Source of the DNA: Alphaproteobacteria bacterium
GTDB taxonomy: Bacteria; Pseudomonadota; Alphaproteobacteria; G02398745; G023898745
Reading direction: 5' to 3'
DNA: 64,000 nt
Assembly: GCA_023898745.1 (NCBI GenBank)
Contig: CP060237.1
Location: 868,001-932,000 of the forward strand
The translations under genes were made by a program, and so were the position numbers. A model generated the notes under the pieces. That model searched no databases. It saw nothing but the letters and a program-made list of their open reading frames with translations, and had not been told where the DNA came from. Positions 1 to 9,001 of this stretch are shown here, piece by piece (the stretch's first letter is position 1; every line of letters starts with the position of its first letter).

Positions 1-434
1 CCACAAAACAACAAATTGAAGATGCGTGTAAAAAAGCACATCTGCACGATTTTATTTTGACTTTAAATCAAGGTTATCAAACCATGGTTGGAGAACGTGG
101 CGTAAAATTGTCTGGTGGTCAAAGGCAAAGAATTGCTATTGCGCGTGCCATTTTGAAAAATGCCCCTATTTTAATTTTAGATGAGGCTACAAGCTCTCTA
201 GACTCTTTAACAGAAGAATACATCCAAAAAAGCTTGGAGCAGCTTATGAAAGGTAAAACTTGCATTGTTATTGCACATAGACTCTCTACCCTCTTAAAAA
301 TGGATCGCATTGTTGTGTTTGACAAAGGTAAAATTATACAAGATGGAACCATTGAAGAATTGAAAGCGAAAAAAGGATTATTTCAAAAACTTTGGAATAA
401 CCAGATGGCAGGATTTTTGCCAGATAAACACTAA
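1..434 (+). CDS. ABC transporter ATPase domain, C-terminal part (MsbA-like exporter), 5' truncated
   Basis: This is the last 143 residues of an ABC transporter whose start lies before the window; the frame is open from base 3. The signature LSGGQRQR, Walker B LILDEATSSLD and the switch histidine in IAHRLS are all present, so the ATPase half is intact. The context before the signature (AHLHDFI) and the order of motifs are typical of fused permease-ATPase exporters of the MsbA / lipid A export type, which move lipids or drugs across the inner membrane. The substrate cannot be told from this fragment. The stop is followed within a few bases by a short repeat fragment. The methionine-like TTG at 57 is internal and is not a start. 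Confidence 0.9.
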   Translation, partial: TKQQIEDACKKAHLHDFILTLNQGYQTMVGERGVKLSGGQRQRIAIARAILKNAPILILDEATSSLDSLTEEYIQKSLEQLMKGKTCIVIAHRLSTLLKMDRIVVFDKGKIIQDGTIEELKAKKGLFQKLWNNQMAGFLPDKH

Positions 435-436
435 CT

Positions 437-448
437 CGTCATCACGAG
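437..448. repeat. short fragment of palindromic repeat family 1
   Basis: The bases CGTCATCACGAG match the outer arm of the dispersed family-1 element seen in longer form at 13080, 46643, 48866 and elsewhere. Only one arm is present, so this is probably a decayed copy. The rest of 449-728 holds no independently supported gene, but the frame of the next gene is open from 501 (see that entry). Confidence 0.4.
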
Positions 449-728
449 AGTTGAAAATTTCCAAACCTCTTAACACTTTGTCACAAATCTATTATCATGA
501 GCCAGAGAAATTTTTCACAAAAACCCATTCTTTTTTACACTATACACCTCAACCCATTTCCATCAACTTAATCCGTCCGATCCACTCGAAAGAGCGCTCC
601 GAGAGCGTCTTTGTAAATATCAAGAGATTTTTATCCATAATCTCAAAACTGTTTCCAAAATAACTTCAGAAAAAAACCACACACAAAACAGATCGATCAA
701 AACTACCTTTAGCGCCATTTTTGAAGAG

Positions 729-1517
729 ATGGAAAAATCTGAAATAGATAGAAAAAGTCCTGAATTTAATATAGTAAGACGCCTTCAAGGACTTTATCCT
801 GATGATACCTTTCAATCCATAAAAACTGCTGAAATGTTTCTGGCACAACTTCAAACAGAGGGAGGAATTTTTGATTTTCAAGAGCATGATATAGTCGAAA
901 TAATTCAAATTATGAATTTATATATTAACGCTGATAATTATAAAGAATTTCAAGGCGTTGCAATAAATATAAAAATTGCCACACACCATAAACATCCTAT
1001 GCTCTCACAAGATGGATATTTGTATACCTTCTTTCCTTATGTACTACAACACTGCATAGAAGGATGTGTTGCAGACTGCACAAACTTTGCTTGGGGCATT
1101 GCGCAAACACTTTATCCAACTTTACCCTCCCTTCCATTTTCAACAAAAGATTTTCATAGGCTAGCTTGTAGACTCTTAAGACAACAAGGTGTGTCATTTA
1201 TGTTAAATGAATATGAGGCAAATCTTATTGCAGGAAATCTATCAGGTGAGGACATGTCATTCGATGTTGCGCATATTACTGATTACAGCGAAATCAAACA
1301 ACCTTGCATTATATTAGCTGTAGGACCCTATGGGTTTAGAGAATTAGGATTTGAAAGTGCTAGTTGTATAGGTCATGCAGCAATATACATCCCAAGATTA
1401 AATATTTTTATTCACCAAACTGGAGGTTGGTTGATAGGATTAAGAATTAATGATGCTTATGACCTTTCGCAAAATGGGCGCAGGAGACTTTTCGCCTTCT
1501 CGTTCAAGAACCTATAA
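729..1517 (+). CDS. orphan protein with papain-like Cys/His arrangement; true start probably upstream
   Basis: I do not recognise the family. The reading frame is open back to 501 and the upstream codons read as ordinary protein (DPLERALRERLCKYQ), but no ATG, GTG or TTG lies in frame before 729. An ATG at 497 in another frame would join if one T of the run at 531-536 were absent, giving about 340 residues. The canonical start used here is ATG 729 (262 aa). Visible features are Cys117 in a DCTNFAWG context near the start of a helix-like segment, and His216 in GHAAIYIP followed by IFIHQTGG, an order seen in papain-fold peptidases and NlpC/P60-like enzymes. That assignment is inference only. There is no clear signal peptide. 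The 3' end overlaps the convergent HAD-like gene by 14 bases. Confidence 0.6.
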   Translation: MEKSEIDRKSPEFNIVRRLQGLYPDDTFQSIKTAEMFLAQLQTEGGIFDFQEHDIVEIIQIMNLYINADNYKEFQGVAINIKIATHHKHPMLSQDGYLYTFFPYVLQHCIEGCVADCTNFAWGIAQTLYPTLPSLPFSTKDFHRLACRLLRQQGVSFMLNEYEANLIAGNLSGEDMSFDVAHITDYSEIKQPCIILAVGPYGFRELGFESASCIGHAAIYIPRLNIFIHQTGGWLIGLRINDAYDLSQNGRRRLFAFSFKNL

Positions 1518-2265
1518 ACTCTGGCTTGAGTGCCTTTGCATCCTCTATATGCTGTTTCCACGCCTGAATAAACTCTTCTTCAGAAACGTTTTGAGATGGA
1601 AAATTTAAGGCACCTTTATAGTGAATTGTTATGATATCTACACCTTCAATATCAAACTTTTCAATCTCTTTATCGCGATCATCAACAAAAATAATAAGCT
1701 TCGGCTGAAATCCTGTTCGTTTTAAATGACTTTTCACCACCTTTGCTTTTGGTGTATTGTTTGCTCCTAAAATACCTTTGTAAAAAACTGGCTTACATCC
1801 AAAACACGATTCAAATTCTTCAAATACGAACTGAGGTGCATCATTATCAAAAGTAAAATGTATTCCTAAGTTTGATAAAATCTCATAACGCTTTTTAGGA
1901 AACAATCCACCGCCTGTACATGCCACACATTGCACACCTTGTGCTTGAATATCTTTTAAAAACTTGGGCGTCTTCAAATCAATCAATGCAGAATCTTTCA
2001 GAACTGATGCAATTAAAACTAAAAATACCTCTTCTTTCGACAGTGCTTTGGTGAGTTCTTTAAAGATTTTTCTATGTTTTTTTATATTGGGTAGTTGGCA
2101 TGCTGGATCTTTTGTTCCAATTAAAGTTGCATCAATATCGAACACACCCAAAACTTCATCTGGCTTATATTTTTTTAACGCTTGCGCAAATTCTTTTTTT
2201 ACATCGCGCATCTCAAACGTTTCCATGCGCTTCAAAATATCCGCACACAAAACTAAATTCAACAT
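1504..2265 (-). CDS. HAD-like protein, DUF2608 type
   Basis: The 253-residue product has the HAD nucleophile motif DIDATL (Asp43, Asp45) and a later acidic motif in IIFVDDRDKEIE, the arrangement of HAD-superfamily phosphatases. The overall look, including the FGCKPVFYKGIL stretch and the closing VDDRD block, fits the DUF2608 family common in Rickettsiales, Legionella and other host-associated bacteria. The substrate is unknown. The N-terminus is weakly hydrophobic (MLNLVLCADIL), and a second Met at residue 14 is also possible, so secretion is uncertain. A related but degenerate domain occurs in the gene at 15093, whose motif KKLYIFDHTNKNLE parallels this one. Confidence 0.7.
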   Translation of the reverse strand: MLNLVLCADILKRMETFEMRDVKKEFAQALKKYKPDEVLGVFDIDATLIGTKDPACQLPNIKKHRKIFKELTKALSKEEVFLVLIASVLKDSALIDLKTPKFLKDIQAQGVQCVACTGGGLFPKKRYEILSNLGIHFTFDNDAPQFVFEEFESCFGCKPVFYKGILGANNTPKAKVVKSHLKRTGFQPKLIIFVDDRDKEIEKFDIEGVDIITIHYKGALNFPSQNVSEEEFIQAWKQHIEDAKALKPEFIGS

Positions 2266-2458
2266 TTCTTGCCTTTAATCTTTTTTACCACTAAGGTTAG
2301 CATATAAAACACTTCAACCAGAACTGCTTCAGGCAAGGATTTGCGAATGCTTTCATCTATAGATTGAAATCATCTATATTTTTTCGCATATAGGTTTCTC
2401 TTGAAAAAATTCATCAAAAATTCCAAACTAAACATTATGAAGTTATATAATTTGTGTG

Positions 2459-2944
2459 ATGTTTTTTTTAACAGCCGCCCCTTGTCAAGGAGGATTTTAT
2501 CTCGGTGGAACATTTGGAAGATCTGCAATCATTATTTCCAAAAAGGATTCTGCGAATGATAGCAAAAGTGATGATGGATTTACCGTTAATGTTTTTGGGG
2601 GTTATGGTTTAGTAACAGGCGGTCTATATATGGGTGGTCGCGCTCGCTTATTTGGTAGAGATTTCACCAATCCCGATACAGAAAATACATCTGCATCTTT
2701 CTCAAGTCTAGAATTTGTGTGTGGGCAATATATTACACCCTCAACGCTTGTTTCATTTTCTATTGGCCCAGAAATTTCTTGGAATAAAAAATGGGGCGTT
2801 TCTATTGGTGCAAGCTCTAGAACTATGATTACAGGCGTTACATTTGTTCAAATTGAAGGAAATTATCTATTTAGTAATAAAATCACTGATACTGATTATA
2901 AAAGAGCGATGCGCTTTATGATCGGTGGAGGCTATAATTTTTAG
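2459..2944 (+). CDS. outer-membrane beta-barrel protein, N-terminus out of frame
   Basis: The product is about 161 residues of short amphipathic strands alternating with glycine turns, and ends in GGGYNF with a terminal Phe, the usual end of an outer-membrane barrel. It resembles small OmpA/Omp25-type surface antigens of alphaproteobacteria. Starts at GTG 2456 or ATG 2459 give only MFFLTAAPCQGG before the first strand, a very short export signal. An ATG at 2437 in another frame (MKLYNLCDVF) would give a complete signal peptide if the eight-T run at 2462-2469 had seven Ts. This suggests a slippage-prone start or a sequence error. The stop overlaps the next start by one base. Confidence 0.65.
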   Translation: MFFLTAAPCQGGFYLGGTFGRSAIIISKKDSANDSKSDDGFTVNVFGGYGLVTGGLYMGGRARLFGRDFTNPDTENTSASFSSLEFVCGQYITPSTLVSFSIGPEISWNKKWGVSIGASSRTMITGVTFVQIEGNYLFSNKITDTDYKRAMRFMIGGGYNF

Positions 2945-4401
2945 TGAAATTTAAAGTTAAAAAATTCGTCATTCACAGCGGATTTTCTGTATTTTTTCAT
3001 GAAGATGCACCTATTGTGCAAAATATGAAATTCGATATTCAGCCGCGCATTATCATCAAAAAAGGCAAAAAGTCAGCGGTTGTTAATGTTGGGATTATAA
3101 ATCAGAACACGATTAACCCTAAAGAAATTATTTTATCTCAAGAGACCTATGATGCAATAGGTGCAAAGAGTGGCGATATCGTTACCGCTGAACTCTTAAG
3201 TCAAACGTTTGGGTTAGGTGTGATTAAAAAGCGCTTGCAAGGTGATGAGCTAACCTATGAAGATTATTTAAGCCTGTACAAATCTTTTCTTAATTATGAG
3301 GTATTTGATTTGCATGTTGCTTCTTTTGTGACAGCAAGTACATGTAAAAAAATTACGAATAAAGAATTAATTGCATCAACAAAAGCAATGTTAGATTTGA
3401 GTCAAAAAATATCTTGGCCTTATGATATTATCGTGGATAAACATTGCATAGGCGGTGTTGCTGGCAATAGAACCACGCCTGTCATTGTGTCTATTGTTGC
3501 AGCATTTGGATTAGCAATTCCCAAAACCTCCTCAAAAGCTATCACCTCCCCTGCTGGCACGGCCGACACTATGAGTGTTATCACAAATGTTGAAGATCTA
3601 GATATTAAAAAGATTGTAAAAAAAGAAAAGGGATGTTTTGCTTTTGGCGGCAATGTAAATCCTGTAGATAACATCATTATTAAAATTGAGCGCATGCTTG
3701 AACTCAACATTGATAGTCAGCTGATTGCATCTATTATGTCCAAAAAACTCGCTGCTGGCTCAACACATACACTTTTGGATATTCCTGTCGGACCTGAAAC
3801 AAAAATTAAAACCAAAGCACATGCAAACTATTTGAAACGTGCATTTGAAATGGTTGCGAAACATTTTGGTGTTAAAGTTAAGGTATATATCTCCGATGGA
3901 ACAAAACCTATTGGTCGTGGAATAGGGCCGTCACTTGAAATAAAAGATGTGCTGAAAGTTCTGAAAAATGATCCAGAGGCGCCGAAAGATTTGCGCGAGA
4001 AGTGCATAAAAATTGCTGGTATGATTATTGATTTTGTTGAACCTAAAAAGGGTTGCATCATTGCAAAACAAATTTTGAAATCTGGCCAAGCTTTTGAAAA
4101 ATTTAAGGCAATTTGTAAAGCGCAAGGAGCTTATAAACCCGATATAGAAGAAGCGAAAATTCAGCGTACAATTTACTTCAAAAAATCCGGCGTACTGGAA
4201 GCGCTATCTAACAAAAAAATTGTCACTGCCGCGAAAATGGCTGGTGCGCCTTTATCTTTAACAGCCGGATTGTATTTACATAAAAACGTTGGAGAGCCAT
4301 ATAAAAAAAATGATGCTTTTGTGACAATACATACAGTTTCTGAGGATATGGCCGATGCGGTGGAAAGATATCTGAAAGAGAATTGTAAAGATTTCACTTA
4401 A
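2944..4401 (+). CDS. AMP phosphorylase / thymidine phosphorylase family protein
   Basis: The 485-residue protein belongs to the nucleoside phosphorylase II family. The phosphate-binding block KHCIGG (166-171) followed by VAGNRTTP and the TSPAGTADT block (201-209) are clear. The extra N-terminal domain of about 95 residues, and KHCIGG in place of the KHSTGG usual in E. coli DeoA, match the AMP-phosphorylase-like branch known from archaea and some bacteria. It would split AMP or a pyrimidine nucleoside with phosphate, releasing base and a ribose phosphate. Which substrate it uses cannot be told. GTG 2944 overlaps the stop of the barrel gene by one base, suggesting coupling. The 3' end overlaps the convergent gene by four bases. 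Confidence 0.85.
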   Translation: MKFKVKKFVIHSGFSVFFHEDAPIVQNMKFDIQPRIIIKKGKKSAVVNVGIINQNTINPKEIILSQETYDAIGAKSGDIVTAELLSQTFGLGVIKKRLQGDELTYEDYLSLYKSFLNYEVFDLHVASFVTASTCKKITNKELIASTKAMLDLSQKISWPYDIIVDKHCIGGVAGNRTTPVIVSIVAAFGLAIPKTSSKAITSPAGTADTMSVITNVEDLDIKKIVKKEKGCFAFGGNVNPVDNIIIKIERMLELNIDSQLIASIMSKKLAAGSTHTLLDIPVGPETKIKTKAHANYLKRAFEMVAKHFGVKVKVYISDGTKPIGRGIGPSLEIKDVLKVLKNDPEAPKDLREKCIKIAGMIIDFVEPKKGCIIAKQILKSGQAFEKFKAICKAQGAYKPDIEEAKIQRTIYFKKSGVLEALSNKKIVTAAKMAGAPLSLTAGLYLHKNVGEPYKKNDAFVTIHTVSEDMADAVERYLKENCKDFT

Positions 4402-5597
4402 AGTTTTTTTTGAATAGCTTGAATCAAATCTTCAGTCAAAGAGTAAGGTAAAGATTCTCCCTTAAGATCTTTTTGCACATATTCTAAAAACGCCCTTCTA
4501 ACTTCACAATATGTTTTGGCGGGATTTAATTCCAGCAATCTCATCAAACAATCTAAGATGATGCTTGGATTTTCGTCTATAATTAGAACTCCTGCGTTAT
4601 CTAGTGTTCTTTTTCTTGTTAATCGTACAAAGCACTCATTACTCTCAAGCATTTCATCATATACAGGTGTTATCCTCGGTAAAAATTCTTCCGCAACTTC
4701 TTGATAAAACTGATCCTTTAACTCAGAAGGTTGCGGAACTTTTCCGCCATGTTTTTTAGCATGTTCACACAATGCGTCCACGTAATCTAAAAGCCATCTA
4801 TCAGGATAACGATGCATCAATTGCGCTAAAATAGCGGCAATATAAGCCTGACCAAAATCTGGATGTTTAAAATTTTTCCCTTCTATCTCATATTGACAAG
4901 ATGTTTTGATATAATTTACACAACTTTGTTGTAGCCCTTTAAAACTTGGCGCCTTATCCTCATCTCCAACAAAAATTGTCAAAGGAAAATATGCTTTTTC
5001 TATATAGCTCGCTCCATTTTTACACGCAACAATAGAGATATGATAGCAAGAAGAGAATTCTTTGAACTCAGGATATAAAATAGAAAACCCACATATTTTT
5101 AAAGATGAAGGCATCCTTCCGCCACCTAATGCATTTCCTATCCTAGCGCCTAATCTCTCTTTTGGAGCATATTTTTTGTAAATAGAAAGCGCGCACTCTC
5201 CTATTTTGATCTCATGCGCAATCTTAAAAATTGGATAGAGTTTAATAATAAGCACTAACGCGCCAATAACCCCTAAAGATTTTACATAAAACCCCACTCT
5301 ATCTTCAAAAGCAAAAAAATAATCAGCTAACATTAAGCCAACAAAAACAATCCCTAATCTGTTCATTCTGACAGCAAATCTTTGATTAAAATGTTCATGG
5401 TTGAAAAAGTTAAGCGCCCTATCTTTAGTAACAATAAGACATAGGTCTAATATAGAGGAATCTGTTTTATTTGAGAAACGAAACTCCTGCTCATTTTTAT
5501 ATTCAGGCGTGGCTTGAAAGTGAGTGTCAAGACAATTGTTGCCTAAAGGGGAATTCATTCCATAAAATGGCTCTTGAGCAAAAAAAAGAAACAACAT
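4398..5597 (-). CDS. orphan membrane-associated protein
   Basis: I do not recognise this 399-residue protein. The first 80 residues are hydrophilic. Two hydrophobic segments follow at about 84-101 (LGIVFVGLMLADYFFAF) and 108-126 (LGVIGALVLIIKLYPIF), forming a likely membrane hairpin, and then a soluble region of about 270 residues rich in Cys, Lys and Glu. It stands alone on the minus strand between convergent and spaced neighbours. The two-segment hairpin followed by a large soluble domain resembles membrane-inserted effectors of intracellular bacteria, but that is only an analogy. Start ATG 5597 has no strong ribosome binding site. Confidence 0.6.
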   Translation of the reverse strand: MLFLFFAQEPFYGMNSPLGNNCLDTHFQATPEYKNEQEFRFSNKTDSSILDLCLIVTKDRALNFFNHEHFNQRFAVRMNRLGIVFVGLMLADYFFAFEDRVGFYVKSLGVIGALVLIIKLYPIFKIAHEIKIGECALSIYKKYAPKERLGARIGNALGGGRMPSSLKICGFSILYPEFKEFSSCYHISIVACKNGASYIEKAYFPLTIFVGDEDKAPSFKGLQQSCVNYIKTSCQYEIEGKNFKHPDFGQAYIAAILAQLMHRYPDRWLLDYVDALCEHAKKHGGKVPQPSELKDQFYQEVAEEFLPRITPVYDEMLESNECFVRLTRKRTLDNAGVLIIDENPSIILDCLMRLLELNPAKTYCEVRRAFLEYVQKDLKGESLPYSLTEDLIQAIQKKL

Positions 5598-5702
5598 ATA
5601 TAAATAAACCTAGTTAATATGCTCCATTCTAGCACAATGTTTATTCAAAGAAATGCAAGGTAGTATGTATCCCAAGCTTGACGCCCCCTCCAATTATCAA
5701 AA

Positions 5703-6152
5703 TTAGGACTTTAAATATTTCACAAAAAACGTTTTGGTAAATTCCGGATTCTCTTTATTTTCTCTCACAAATTCAACCTCAAAGCCGCATTTTTTGTAAA
5801 ACTCCGGCGCCTGAAAAGCGCTAGTCACAAGGTTGATATTATTATAACCTTTCCCAGCAAATCTACTTTCAAGCTCTTTTAACAATCCACAACCCAAACC
5901 TTTTCGTCTATATAAAGGATCAACCCAAAGATCATCAACATATATTTCTTTATAAACTGTATAAGCAATCAAGCCACCAACAAATTTTTGCCCATCTTTT
6001 ATAACAATAGAAAACTTCTTGTAGTTAAACTTAACCCCGTGCTGTTTCTCATCTTCAATATGCCCAAAATGCATTTTCTGCTCAATCTCAGGAATAACTC
6101 CATCAATGTATTCAAATTCAAGATGCTGCATGTTCGGATTTTCCAACGACAT
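5703..6152 (-). CDS. GNAT family N-acetyltransferase
   Basis: The 149-residue protein has the GNAT fold signature. A central strand VDDLWVDPLYR leads into the acetyl-CoA pyrophosphate loop RRKGLG and a helix LLKELESRF, and is followed by NINLVTSAFQAPEFYKKCGFE, the usual C-terminal half. It should transfer an acetyl group to an amine or small molecule; the acceptor is unknown. The start lies 35 bases inside the 3' end of ileS on the same strand (an internal Met at 6131 would shorten the overlap), so it is probably translated from the ileS transcript. Confidence 0.8.
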   Translation of the reverse strand: MSLENPNMQHLEFEYIDGVIPEIEQKMHFGHIEDEKQHGVKFNYKKFSIVIKDGQKFVGGLIAYTVYKEIYVDDLWVDPLYRRKGLGCGLLKELESRFAGKGYNNINLVTSAFQAPEFYKKCGFEVEFVRENKENPEFTKTFFVKYLKS

Positions 6153-8934
6153 TAGAACACCTCTTGCACAGTGTTTTCACTTCCGGATCAACGCGCCAAC
6201 AACGCTCACATTTTTCTCCAGACGCCTTAGAAATTTTGCAGTATACGTTTGCAATTTCTTCTAAAGAAAATCCATCTTTTGACTGACTTAACTCAATAGA
6301 TGATGTAATTGTCATTTCATTTAACAATTCAAGGTCAATGGCGCCTTCCACGTATAAATCCACAACAGCCTCTAAACTAGAACCAATCACTTTATTCGCG
6401 CGCTCAATTTCTAACGCACCTGTGATAACATTTCTAACTTCACGCAGGTGATCTATTTTTTTTGCCACCACTTTATTAATCCATTCAATCTTGATATCAA
6501 AAAATCCTAGCTCATGAACGCTCTTCTCTGTTTGTTGTGTAAATGATTGATATACTTCTTCTGTTGTGAAGCTTAAAACAGGCGCCAGATAACGCATCAA
6601 AATTTGCAGCATATAATACATGACTGTTCTTGTAGAGCGGCGCTTTATGTCATTTGAGGCATCACAATATAGAGAATCCTTTCGAATATCAAAATAAAAT
6701 GATGATAGTTCTTTTGTACAAAAATAATGCAATGCTTCATAAAATTTTGAGTATTTAAAATCTGCAATGCATTCTTTGTGCAAATGATCTAAATGACTCA
6801 CCAGATGTAACATATATTTCTCAAGATCTGGCATATCTTTATATTCCACAATCTCTTCTTCTTTAAAATCAGAAAGCGCACCTAATAGGTAGCGGAAGGT
6901 ATTTCTAAATCTGCGATACAAATCTTGATGTCTGCGGATAATCTCGTTACCAATACGCAAATCCTCTGTATAGTCTGAGAAAATCGCCCATTGCCTAATA
7001 ATATCTGCACCATGCTCTTCTATAATTTTTTGCGGTGAAACGCTATTTCCTAAGGACTTAGACATCTTGTAACCGTGTTCATCTAATACAAATCCATGCG
7101 TTACAACTTTTTTATAGGGAGCAACATCTTGAATACCAACAGACTCGAGCAACAGAGATTGAAACCATCCTCTGTGTTGATCTGAACCTTCCAGCACAAC
7201 ATCTGCCAATCGCCCAAAACGCTTTTTGGTTACAAATTGATGTACACATCCGCTATCAAACCACACATCCAATACATCAAAAACTTTTTCGTAATCATTA
7301 GCATTGTATTTATCGCCCAGAAAGTAAGATATATCCTTTGTATACCATGCATCCCCACCCTCTTTTTTGATTGCCTCAACAACACGATCTTGCACAGCTT
7401 TATCACGCAGGGGTTCTTTGGTTTTTTTATGCATAAAAATTGCCAAAGGCGTGCCCCAAAATCTTTGGCGTGAAATACACCAATCTGGACGCGTTTCAAC
7501 CATAGATCTAATACGGTTTTTGCCTGATGCTGGATACCATTCCACCTTTTCAATTTCGGTCAATGCCTTCTTGCGAATCTCTTTAATATCAATAAACCAT
7601 TGATGTGTTGTTCGATAAATTAAAGGCTTTTTAGAGCGCCATGAGTGTGGATAGCTATGCTCTATCTCACCTTTTGCCATAAGATATCCTTCGTCTTCAA
7701 TGGCATCCATAACTTTTGGACCAACCTTAAAAACATGCTCGCCGGCAAACAAAGGCACATCTTCATAATATATTCCATTATCACCAATCAAATGCGGTAC
7801 TTTTATGTTGTGTTGTTTTCCAATTTCAAAGTCTTCAATACCATGGCCTGGCGCTGTATGCACAAGCCCTGTGCCTGCTTCCAATGTCACGTGGTCACCA
7901 TGGAACAATGGCACATCAAAATCATATCCATGTTTATACAACGGATGGTGACATTTCATTTTTGACAACTCATCTGAAGGAATATCTCGAACCACTTTAT
8001 ATACTTGGCCCACCGCTCCAATAAATCGGTCTAAGCACTCTTTAGCAACAATTATACGCTTCGTCATGGCGAGACCCGAAAGGCCGTGGCCATCTTCTAA
8101 AAGATCACCACGGGACTCCGTCCCTCGTGATGACGGAGAAGATGTCAATTCAATAAGGACATATTCGAGATCTTTGTTAAAACAAATTGCCCGGTTTGCC
8201 GGCAATGTCCAAGGCGTTGTTGTCCAAATAACGCAAGAAAAATCTTCCCCTTGCACAGGAAAGGCTACATATATTGAAGGGCTCTTGATATTTTTATATT
8301 CAACTTCATTATCTGCTAATGCCGTTTGCTCAACTACAGACCACATGATTGGGCGTAACCCCTGGTATAATGTTCCATTTAATAAGAAGTGATTCATTTG
8401 GTTGACAATTTCAGCTTCCGATTCAAAATGCATCGTATTATAGGGATCTTCAAAGTCCACAACGATGCCTAAACGTTTCAATTCTTCACGCTGCACATCC
8501 ATCCATTGCTTCGCAAAATCTCGGCAATTTTGGCGAAATTCCAAAATCTGTTCCGTCGTTTTGATATCATCTTTTGACATGCCTTTTTTGCGATACTGTT
8601 CTTCAATTTTCCATTCAATTGGTAAACCATGCGAATCCCAACCTGGAATCATAGGCGAATCATACCCTAACATTTGATGTGTTTTATTAATAATATCTTT
8701 CAAAACATAAGTTAGTGCATGCCCCATATGAATATGACCATTTGCATAAGGAGGTCCAAACATAAGAATGAATTTTTCTTTATCTTTGCTTGATACACGC
8801 AATCTTTCATAAAGTTTCTCCCAGTTTTTTAATAACCCAGGCTCTTTTTTGGCGAGATCACCCTTCATAGAAAAATCTGTTTTTGGCAGGAAGACTGTAT
8901 CTTTGTAGCTCATAAAAATTTTTATTTTACCCAT
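6118..8934 (-). CDS. ileS: isoleucyl-tRNA synthetase carrying an in-frame palindromic insertion
   Basis: This class I synthetase charges tRNA-Ile with isoleucine. The HIGH-type motif GHIHMGH and the KMSKS motif (YKMSKSLGNS) are intact, the CP1 editing domain has WTTTPWTLPAN, and the C-terminus ends with a Cys4 zinc ribbon (CERC and CKRC). The zinc ribbon marks the bacterial clade rather than the eukaryote-like IleS of Rickettsia. The length, 938 aa, is normal. About 25 extra residues around 266-291, between DLEYVLIEL and KRIIVAKE, are encoded by a palindromic repeat (8062-8135) inserted in frame in the editing domain. Start ATG 8934 is used; ATG 8913 (MSYKDTVF) is an alternative. The 3' end overlaps the GNAT gene. 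Confidence 0.96.
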   Translation of the reverse strand: MGKIKIFMSYKDTVFLPKTDFSMKGDLAKKEPGLLKNWEKLYERLRVSSKDKEKFILMFGPPYANGHIHMGHALTYVLKDIINKTHQMLGYDSPMIPGWDSHGLPIEWKIEEQYRKKGMSKDDIKTTEQILEFRQNCRDFAKQWMDVQREELKRLGIVVDFEDPYNTMHFESEAEIVNQMNHFLLNGTLYQGLRPIMWSVVEQTALADNEVEYKNIKSPSIYVAFPVQGEDFSCVIWTTTPWTLPANRAICFNKDLEYVLIELTSSPSSRGTESRGDLLEDGHGLSGLAMTKRIIVAKECLDRFIGAVGQVYKVVRDIPSDELSKMKCHHPLYKHGYDFDVPLFHGDHVTLEAGTGLVHTAPGHGIEDFEIGKQHNIKVPHLIGDNGIYYEDVPLFAGEHVFKVGPKVMDAIEDEGYLMAKGEIEHSYPHSWRSKKPLIYRTTHQWFIDIKEIRKKALTEIEKVEWYPASGKNRIRSMVETRPDWCISRQRFWGTPLAIFMHKKTKEPLRDKAVQDRVVEAIKKEGGDAWYTKDISYFLGDKYNANDYEKVFDVLDVWFDSGCVHQFVTKKRFGRLADVVLEGSDQHRGWFQSLLLESVGIQDVAPYKKVVTHGFVLDEHGYKMSKSLGNSVSPQKIIEEHGADIIRQWAIFSDYTEDLRIGNEIIRRHQDLYRRFRNTFRYLLGALSDFKEEEIVEYKDMPDLEKYMLHLVSHLDHLHKECIADFKYSKFYEALHYFCTKELSSFYFDIRKDSLYCDASNDIKRRSTRTVMYYMLQILMRYLAPVLSFTTEEVYQSFTQQTEKSVHELGFFDIKIEWINKVVAKKIDHLREVRNVITGALEIERANKVIGSSLEAVVDLYVEGAIDLELLNEMTITSSIELSQSKDGFSLEEIANVYCKISKASGEKCERCWRVDPEVKTLCKRCSNVVGKSEHAAS
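8062..8135. repeat. palindromic element, family 1, inserted inside ileS
   Basis: The element begins CGTCATGGCGAG and ends CTCGTGATGACG, the same terminal arms as the intergenic copies. Between them are the shared core words GTGGCCATC and GATCACCACG. In the ileS frame it adds no stop and encodes a Ser/Gly/Arg-rich stretch (SSPSSRGTESRGDLLEDG). Insertion of a repeat in frame in an essential enzyme is the behaviour described for Rickettsia palindromic elements. Confidence 0.85.
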
Positions 8935-9001
8935 TCAATAAATTCTAGCATGCCCAATATGTCTTATTCTATAATGCAAGTGTGATCTTAAAAAAGACAT
9001 T

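Noticed and set aside
451..663. A 70-codon open frame starting at a TTG
   Set aside because: It overlaps, in another frame, the better coding-like frame that runs into the gene at 729, has no ribosome binding site and begins in a repeat fragment.
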